Shown: positions 58,902 to 64,000 of the stretch, in pieces | Layout: every line of letters starts with the position of its first letter | Position numbering within the stretch: position 1 is the first letter of the stretch | Origin: Gracilimonas sp040117685 | Lineage (GTDB): Bacteria > Bacteroidota > Rhodothermia > Balneolales > Balneolaceae | Length of the DNA: 64,000 nt | NCBI RefSeq assembly: GCF_040117685.2 | Contig: NZ_JBEDYP020000014.1 | Span: 1 to 64,000, forward strand | Direction of reading: 5' to 3' | Translations under genes and position numbers: made by a program | The notes under the pieces: generated by a model | What the model saw: only the letters and a program-made list of their open reading frames with translations | Told to the model about the DNA's origin: nothing | The model's database searches: none

Positions 58902-60136
58902 GAACCGCTTTTCTATTTCTGACCTCATTTGTGGGTTTTGTGTTTATTAACCCTCTCGATGCAAGAGCACAGCAAACAGTTTCAGACTTTTTACTAACCG
59001 CTTTTGAAAGTCGAAATACGGCTCATTTTGATGCTCAAAAAACATTTCTTAAACCCCGTAACTACAGATATCCCATCCTGGAAGAAGTGGAACTCCGTAT
59101 GGGAAATGACGAACTAACCTATGAAGATCTGCAATATGCTTTACGGGTAAGGCCTGGAAATCCGTGGAGAATTCGGCGAAATAACGCCTTTTTTAATGCG
59201 ACCCGAAAAGAGCTGGAGCTTCAGAAGAGGTTAGAGTATAAAGAGAACCTGATGATGCGGTATGAGCTGGCATTACAATATTTCTACAATCGGGAGCTAA
59301 AAGCACAGGTTGAAGAGAGTTTGGATATCATTTCCCGCAAAGCCAGCATTATGGAAGAAAATTTACAAAGTGAGCTCTTTGATGGTAAAGATTATTCAGA
59401 AGCCAAACTGGACCAGGTTGAGGCCATCGAAAACCTGGAAGAAACACTGGTGGAATTAAACTGGGTACAGGCAGAAATAGAGCTTATTGTTGATATTGGT
59501 GAATTAAACTGGGCAGATTTTCCGCTTATACAGGTGGAAACCATAAAAGAAGTTGCCGCAGATATCGTAACACAATCAAACCACTCGGCAGAGCTGGATT
59601 TAATTTCCCAACAGGCAGAGGTTGCCAGACAAGAGGGCAGGGTAGAGAAAGCGGATTTTGATATCGGGTATGCACAGATTGAATACTTTCCCTTTACCAA
59701 CAGAAAATCCAATTACGGTTTTTCGGTGGGTCTAACGCTTCCAATTTTTAATGATAATAAGCCTCAGATTGCAGAAAGAAAGCTGGAAGAGCTGGAATTG
59801 GAGGGAGAGCTTGAATTTGAACAGTATCGTGATTCGATAAATAAAACCAGAGAGTACGAGCATCTGAAGAATATAATTGCTCAACACCGGCTAATGATCA
59901 AGAAAGTAGAGGTCCTGAATTTAGAAGTCATGCAAAACAACCTGGCCAATAGCGAAGATTTTGACCCTCTCACTATTCTGGATTTGCAGGAAGGTATTGC
60001 CAAACTGGATGAAGTAATTTTAAAATCGAGGTTCCGGGTATTATCACAGTTTGTCGATTTTCTTTATACTTATGATGCACTCACAAGGAGTCCGCTAACG
60101 AATTATTTGTCAGAAGACTTAATGCTCATAGAATGA
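58898..60136 (+). CDS. TolC-like outer-membrane factor
   Basis: A 412-residue exported protein with a signal peptide (FLFLTSFVGFVFINPLDARA) and long amphipathic helices, including two helical-hairpin regions (about 95-220 and 290-400), consistent with the TolC trimeric channel fold. The segment KSNYGFSVGLTLPIFND matches the conserved turn G(F/L)xxxPIF seen in outer-membrane efflux proteins. It is coupled (ATGA) to the adaptor gene and to the SDR gene that follows. Shorter than canonical TolC but within range. Confidence 0.82.
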   Translation: MRTAFLFLTSFVGFVFINPLDARAQQTVSDFLLTAFESRNTAHFDAQKTFLKPRNYRYPILEEVELRMGNDELTYEDLQYALRVRPGNPWRIRRNNAFFNATRKELELQKRLEYKENLMMRYELALQYFYNRELKAQVEESLDIISRKASIMEENLQSELFDGKDYSEAKLDQVEAIENLEETLVELNWVQAEIELIVDIGELNWADFPLIQVETIKEVAADIVTQSNHSAELDLISQQAEVARQEGRVEKADFDIGYAQIEYFPFTNRKSNYGFSVGLTLPIFNDNKPQIAERKLEELELEGELEFEQYRDSINKTREYEHLKNIIAQHRLMIKKVEVLNLEVMQNNLANSEDFDPLTILDLQEGIAKLDEVILKSRFRVLSQFVDFLYTYDALTRSPLTNYLSEDLMLIE

Positions 60137-60849
60137 ATATCCTAATTACCGGTGCCACTTCAGGAATCGGCAAAGAACTTGCCATTCAGCTTTCATCAAA
60201 AGGACACAAGGTCGGGTTAATGGGAAGGCGAACGGAGCGGTTGCAAGAGCTGAAAGATGAAATCGGAGATCTCGCATTCATCAAGACCCTGGATGTAACA
60301 GATCACGAAAAAGCTGAAGAGGTATATAACAGCCTCATCGATGAAATGGGCGGAATGGATATCATGATTCTGAATGCAGGCATCGGACGTATCCAAATGT
60401 TGCCACCCTGGGAAGCAGAATCTAAACTGATTGAGGTTAATGCATTGGCTTTTGCCCATGGCTGCCATTTTGCAATGGATTATTTCAGAAACCGTGAAAG
60501 CGGCCATATTGTGGGAATGTCCTCAATGGCAGCGCTTCTGGCTCATCACCGTGCAGCTGCCTATACGGCATCCAAGCATTTCATTTCAAATTATATGAAA
60601 GGCTATCGGCAAAAAGCAAAGCGGATGGATGGTGATATCACGATTACAGAAATTCGTCCCGGTTATGTTTGGACGGAAATGACGGAACGAGCAAAAGGCA
60701 TGTTTTGGGTTGCACCTGTAGAAAAGGCAGTCCAACAAATGATTACGGGTATTGAAAAGAAGAAGAACTATGTATATGTAACCAAGCGCTGGCAGCTGTT
60801 GGCCTGGGTTGCGAAGTTGGTTCCCGAATGGGTGTGGGATAGGCTCTAA
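60133..60849 (+). CDS. Short-chain dehydrogenase/reductase
   Basis: A 238-residue classical SDR. Cofactor motif ITGATSGIGKELA at residues 4-17, NAGIG near 85, and the catalytic Ser-Tyr-Lys in GMSSMAALLAHHRAAAYTASKHF split here as GMSSMAAL and AAYTASKHF. The PGYVWTEM motif follows. NADP preference is suggested by GRRTERL after strand 2. Substrate unknown. It is last in the DUF4956 operon (4-base overlap) and its stop overlaps the convergent DUF2256 gene. Confidence 0.92.
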   Translation: MNILITGATSGIGKELAIQLSSKGHKVGLMGRRTERLQELKDEIGDLAFIKTLDVTDHEKAEEVYNSLIDEMGGMDIMILNAGIGRIQMLPPWEAESKLIEVNALAFAHGCHFAMDYFRNRESGHIVGMSSMAALLAHHRAAAYTASKHFISNYMKGYRQKAKRMDGDITITEIRPGYVWTEMTERAKGMFWVAPVEKAVQQMITGIEKKKNYVYVTKRWQLLAWVAKLVPEWVWDRL

Positions 60850-60989
60850 GATTTGTTTCTGCGGCAGCGCTCGCTACAATATTTCACGTTTTCCCAGTCA
60901 TCTTCCCATTTCTTTCGCCATTTAAAGGGGCGATTGCAAACCGGACACACCTTCTCAGGTAAATCCGATTTCTTTCTCATCTTAGTCAT
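60846..60989 (-). CDS. DUF2256 zinc-ribbon-like small protein
   Basis: A 47-residue frame, too short for many gene finders. Starting at ATG 60989 it reads MTKMRKKSDLP, then KVCPVCNRPFKWRKKWEDDW and VKYCSERCRRNK. Four cysteines in CxxC...CxxxC spacing suggest a zinc-binding knuckle. This is the DUF2256 pattern, which in many genomes lies beside cryptochrome/photolyase genes, as here. An ATG at 60980 is an alternative start. It overlaps the DUF3253-like gene by 8 bases and the convergent SDR stop by 4. Function unknown. Confidence 0.85.
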   Translation of the reverse strand: MTKMRKKSDLPEKVCPVCNRPFKWRKKWEDDWENVKYCSERCRRNKS

Positions 60990-61242
60990 CGCTTTTGATC
61001 AGGGACAGCCGGGCTGACTTATTAGTTTGGCTAAGAACAACCGCTTTTGCTTTTCGGGTAATGCTTGCCAATTTTTCGCTTTGCAGCTCTCCGGCCATGG
61101 TTCGTACTTCGTCAACGTGATCTTTCCAGACATCGGTAAACAGGTTCTTGGTTACCTCAGTTGGTGAAACAGGGTCTTTCTGACCTCGATTTTTTTTCAT
61201 CGGAAGGATACGACTTTTATTCTCTTGCTTTGATTTCTTCAT
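60982..61242 (-). CDS. DUF3253-like small protein
   Basis: An 86-residue basic protein. The central segment SPTEVTKNLFTDVWKDHVDEVRTMAGELQ followed by KLASITRKAKAVVLSQ (given here in parts: SPTEVTKNLF, VWKDHVDEVR, LASITRKAKAV) matches the winged-helix pattern of DUF3253, where CPSEVAR, DWR and VTQKG are usual. It overlaps the end of the photolyase gene by 26 bases and the DUF2256 gene by 8, so the three form one operon. A DNA-binding role is inferred only from the fold pattern. Confidence 0.65.
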   Translation of the reverse strand: MKKSKQENKSRILPMKKNRGQKDPVSPTEVTKNLFTDVWKDHVDEVRTMAGELQSEKLASITRKAKAVVLSQTNKSARLSLIKSDD

Positions 61243-62641
61243 AACTTTCCTCCAGGTTTATCATCGGCTTTGGATACGAGTCTCCAATCTCTACGGAATG
61301 TAACGTTTGTTGTTCGGGATTCATTTTGTGCGGTTCATGGATAAATTCTTTTGGGACCTTCTCAAGTTCCGGTATCCAGTGTCGTACATACTCACCCTTC
61401 TTATCGTACTTATCAGCCTGATTGATAATATTGAAATAGCGGTTTCTCGGGTCGTGACCAACGGTTGAGTTGTAAGCCCAATTTCCATAATTGCTGCACG
61501 GGTCGTAATCAAGCAGCAATGACTCGAAGTATTCGGCTCCCATTCTCCAATCTATATTCAGATTCTGAGCAAGAAAACTCGCTACATTTTGACGGCCACG
61601 GTTACTCATGTAGCCGGTTGCGTTTAATTCACGCATGTTAGCATCAATAAAAGGAATTCCAGTGTTACCTTCAGCCCATTTTTTAAAATCTTTACGATTG
61701 GTTCTCCAATCTCGATCTTTGGATTGGATTCCGGATTGCCAAAAGAGTTTATCCTCGTGCTTCCAGGCCGAGAACCGGAAGTAATCCCTCCATATCAATT
61801 CAAAGATCATCCAGTAAGTGGAGACATTGCTTGTACGTTCATCCTCATACTTTTTTACTTCCCAATAAATTCTGCGGGGAGAAAGACAGCCGTTAGCCAG
61901 CCATGGAGAAAATTTTGAGGAATAATCAGCTCCAATAAGACCGTTCCGCGTATATTTGTAATTCTTCAATTGGTCTTGTTTCCAGAAGTATTTCTGCAGG
62001 CGCTGTAAGGCTTCGTCTTCTCCACCTTTAAAACTTAGTACAGCCCGGTCATCGTTATCCATGGCTTCAATACCAAGATCCTGAAGGGTTGGTAAAGGGG
62101 CTGAATCAACATCCGGCACCAAATTAACCTCTTTCCGAAACTCAAGTTCCTTTCGAACTACCGACTGTTTTTCTGTTTTTTTTCTGAATTGCGTGAAAAC
62201 ATCCGGAATTTCGTTCTTTGAGAAAGGAATATCATTGATATGAAAAAGAGTACTGCCCCATACAAAACTCAGCTTATCACCAATAGAACGTTTGATGGCT
62301 TCCTCAACATCGATTTCCTCACGGGTAATTTCTTTATGAGTAAAGGCAAGGTCAATGTTATATTCAGACATGAGCTTTGGGATTACTTCCTCAGGTTTAC
62401 CTTTTTTGATAATCAGATCAAGAGTATGTTTCTGTAAATTGGATTGGAGGTTCTCAAGCGATTCAAGTAAAAACCCGGCTCTGTGCGAACCGGTTTTAGG
62501 AAAGCCGAAGGAAGTAGTTTCATAATGCCGGGGATCAAAAATATAAACAGGTAAAATTTCCTCGGCCTGAGCAGCTTTAGCCAGCGCTTCGTTATCGTGC
62601 AGGCGTAAATCGTTACGGAACCAAATCAGTGATTTATTCAT
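61217..62641 (-). CDS. DASH-type cryptochrome/photolyase
   Basis: A 474-residue flavoprotein that repairs cyclobutane pyrimidine dimers (mainly in single-stranded DNA for the DASH branch). The ATG at 62641 (MNKSLIWFRNDLRLHDNEAL) is chosen, with AAGGA just upstream; the longer frame adds 14 residues. N-terminal antenna domain 1-130, then FAD domain with RMGAEYFESLLLDYDPCSN, NWAYNSTVGHDPRNRYFNI and YVRHWIPELEKVP, all DASH hallmarks. It is first of an operon with DUF3253- and DUF2256-like genes. Confidence 0.93.
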   Translation of the reverse strand: MNKSLIWFRNDLRLHDNEALAKAAQAEEILPVYIFDPRHYETTSFGFPKTGSHRAGFLLESLENLQSNLQKHTLDLIIKKGKPEEVIPKLMSEYNIDLAFTHKEITREEIDVEEAIKRSIGDKLSFVWGSTLFHINDIPFSKNEIPDVFTQFRKKTEKQSVVRKELEFRKEVNLVPDVDSAPLPTLQDLGIEAMDNDDRAVLSFKGGEDEALQRLQKYFWKQDQLKNYKYTRNGLIGADYSSKFSPWLANGCLSPRRIYWEVKKYEDERTSNVSTYWMIFELIWRDYFRFSAWKHEDKLFWQSGIQSKDRDWRTNRKDFKKWAEGNTGIPFIDANMRELNATGYMSNRGRQNVASFLAQNLNIDWRMGAEYFESLLLDYDPCSNYGNWAYNSTVGHDPRNRYFNIINQADKYDKKGEYVRHWIPELEKVPKEFIHEPHKMNPEQQTLHSVEIGDSYPKPMINLEESYEEIKARE

Positions 62642-62770
62642 ATTCCTTTTTGGTAGGTAAAAGCTTAAGCGGCTGGCTTTCATTCCAAAAAATAAGCAGG
62701 GCTCACATTTGGGAGTTTATATCGGTATATTTACCATTCGAAAATTTTGAAGCCAAATACCGACCAATAA

Positions 62771-63781
62771 ATGAAAAATGTTGTTTTAATCCCCGGTGAT
62801 GGAATCGGGGCAGAAATCACTAATTCCGTAACTACTATTCTGAAAGAAGCAGGAGCTGAGATTAATTGGATTGAATGCTCGGCAGGGCTGAAAGCCTATG
62901 AGGAAACCGGAAATCCCCTTCCTGAAGAAACTATCGAAGCGCTGGATGAGCACCGCATATCACTGAAAGGGCCACTGACTACACCCGTTGGATCAGGTTT
63001 CAGATCTGTGAATGTGGCACTTCGCCAAAAATTTAACTTGTACAGTAATATCAGGCCGGCTCGCACGCTGCCTAGTATCGACAGCCCGTTTCGAGGAGTG
63101 GATATGGTACTCTTCCGTGAAAACACTCAGGGATTGTACATCGGCAAAGAGGAATGGATTGAGGAAGCAGACAACAAGAAGCACGCAGAAGCTATTGCCG
63201 TTGTAACGGAAGAAGCCAGCGAAAAAATTATCAGGGCTGCTTTTGATTATGCCGTAAAAAATGAGCGGAAAAAAGTGACACTTGTCCACAAGGCTAACAT
63301 TCTGAAACTGACCACCGGTTTATTCCTTGAGGTTGGCAGAAAGGTAGCTAAAGAATATAAAGACATTGAATTTCAGGATCTGATTGTTGACAATATGGCC
63401 ATGCAGATGGTACTTCGTCCCCAGCAGTTTGATGTGGTGGTAACCACCAACCTGTTTGGCGATATTTTGTCTGACCTTGCATCAGGCCTGGTGGGTGGAC
63501 TTGGAGTTACCGGTGCCGCCAACATTGGTGACGATGCTGCTATGTTTGAAGCTGTTCACGGTTCCGCTCCCGATATTGTTGGAAAAAATGTAGCGAACCC
63601 TATGGCGTTGTTGTTTTCTTCATTAATGATGCTTGAGCATATTGATCAAAAGCAGATTGCTGAAAACATTAGAAAAGCGGTTTATAAAACTCTGGTAGAG
63701 AAGAAAGTGTATTGCACCCCGGATATTGGAGGTGAAGGGACTACTTCTACCTTTACCCAAGCCGTGTGTGATAATATTTGA
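62771..63781 (+). CDS. NAD-type isocitrate dehydrogenase / isopropylmalate dehydrogenase family
   Basis: A 336-residue beta-decarboxylating dehydrogenase. Start LIPGDGIGAEITNSV; substrate loop LRQKFNLYSNIRPARTLP; FRENTQGLYIGKEEW, which is typical of NAD-dependent isocitrate dehydrogenases rather than LeuB; VHKANILKLTTGLFLEV with the catalytic Lys; and VVVTTNLFGDILSDLASGL. Cofactor region EAVHGSAPDIVGKNVANP. Probably the TCA-cycle enzyme, but homoisocitrate or isopropylmalate activity is not excluded. Stands alone with a strong terminator. Confidence 0.88.
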   Translation: MKNVVLIPGDGIGAEITNSVTTILKEAGAEINWIECSAGLKAYEETGNPLPEETIEALDEHRISLKGPLTTPVGSGFRSVNVALRQKFNLYSNIRPARTLPSIDSPFRGVDMVLFRENTQGLYIGKEEWIEEADNKKHAEAIAVVTEEASEKIIRAAFDYAVKNERKKVTLVHKANILKLTTGLFLEVGRKVAKEYKDIEFQDLIVDNMAMQMVLRPQQFDVVVTTNLFGDILSDLASGLVGGLGVTGAANIGDDAAMFEAVHGSAPDIVGKNVANPMALLFSSLMMLEHIDQKQIAENIRKAVYKTLVEKKVYCTPDIGGEGTTSTFTQAVCDNI

Positions 63782-63810
63782 TGACCGTTTAAATAACGTA
63801 GTATATAAAA

Positions 63811-63836
63811 AAAGGCTGCCGGGAAGGCAGCCTTTT
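63811..63836. terminator. Bidirectional terminator
   Basis: AAAGGCTGCC (63811-63820) pairs with GGCAGCCTTT (63826-63835), with A-run before and T-run after, between convergent genes. Confidence 0.88.
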
Positions 63837-63853
63837 TTATTTCAATTTGTTGG

Positions 63854-64000
63854 TTAGCCAAATAACTTAAACAAGGCCCAGCTGATTACAGACATCACCA
63901 GCCCAAAAGCCAGTGCCCAACCAAAACTTTTGACTTTGAAACCTTCTACCATGGCATCTACCAGCATAATAAGGGCAGCATTAATCACCCATACAAAGAG
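63854..64000 (-). CDS. Phage-holin-family membrane protein, C-terminal part
   Basis: An open frame enters from the right edge on the minus strand and stops at TAA (63856-63854), giving 48 residues. They read LFVWVINAALIMLVDAMVEG, FKVKSFGWALAFGLVMSVIS and WALFKLFG: two hydrophobic helices separated by a short basic turn. This matches the C-terminal half of the four-helix small membrane proteins called phage holin family / mycobacterial holin superfamily IV, which in chromosomes are ordinary membrane proteins. The start is outside the window. Confidence 0.75.
   Translation of the reverse strand, partial: LFVWVINAALIMLVDAMVEGFKVKSFGWALAFGLVMSVISWALFKLFG

Overview
The window is chromosomal DNA (GC in the mid-40s by eye) from a Gram-negative, peptidoglycan-bearing bacterium of the Bacteroidota/Balneolota/Rhodothermota kind; a Balneolaceae-like marine or halophilic organism is my best guess. 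The reasons are a C-terminal type IX secretion sorting domain (NYPNPFNPTT motif) on a 1230-residue LamG protein, several TAnnTTTG-type -7 promoter elements, a DUF3127 protein, a Cry-DASH photolyase, and a DNPR motif in MurE that implies meso-diaminopimelate peptidoglycan. No taxonomic search was possible, so this is inference.

Layout. 1-2606 is the right end of an integrated element: the C-terminus of a type ISP restriction-modification enzyme, a 10-bp-phased array of TGCTAA/TTAGCA hexamers, a tyrosine integrase, and the 5' half of a tRNA-Met(CAT) gene cut at the anticodon loop. 2607-5221 holds a possible structured RNA, an aldo/keto reductase and a DUF3127 protein. 5222-12496 is a C5-pathway heme operon (hemA-C-D-E-F-B-L) followed by a DUF6483-like gene. 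13005-27041 is a mixed accessory stretch: an SRPBCC protein, a beta-propeller protein, mutS2, a RAYT transposase with flanking REP palindromes, a TonB-dependent receptor, PhzF, TauE, a glycosyltransferase, the LamG/T9SS protein and an NTF2-like lipoprotein. 27277-42703 is a complete-looking dcw cluster on the minus strand (mraZ-rsmH-ftsL-ftsI-murE-mraY-murD-ftsW-murG-murC-ftsQ-unknown-ftsA-ftsZ) that lacks murF and has MraZ operator repeats ahead of mraZ. 43052-45369 has a frameshifted carboxypeptidase-regulatory-like gene and a P1 peptidase.

45430-49479 is the methionine operon metY-metX-hom. Its leader carries two stacked control devices: a 25-codon Cys/Met-rich leader peptide with its own terminator and a candidate antiterminator, then a SAM-I (S-box) riboswitch with a second terminator. 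This is the most interesting element of the window.

49703-53344 has era and mutS. 53392-64000 has a YihY protein, an AAG-type glycosylase, DUF4168, YceI and DUF6580 proteins, a DUF4956-adaptor-TolC-SDR operon (a possible tripartite envelope system without a recognisable pump), a Cry-DASH/DUF3253/DUF2256 operon, an NAD-type isocitrate dehydrogenase and the end of a phage-holin-family membrane protein. Intergenic regions repeatedly carry long inverted repeats of several families.
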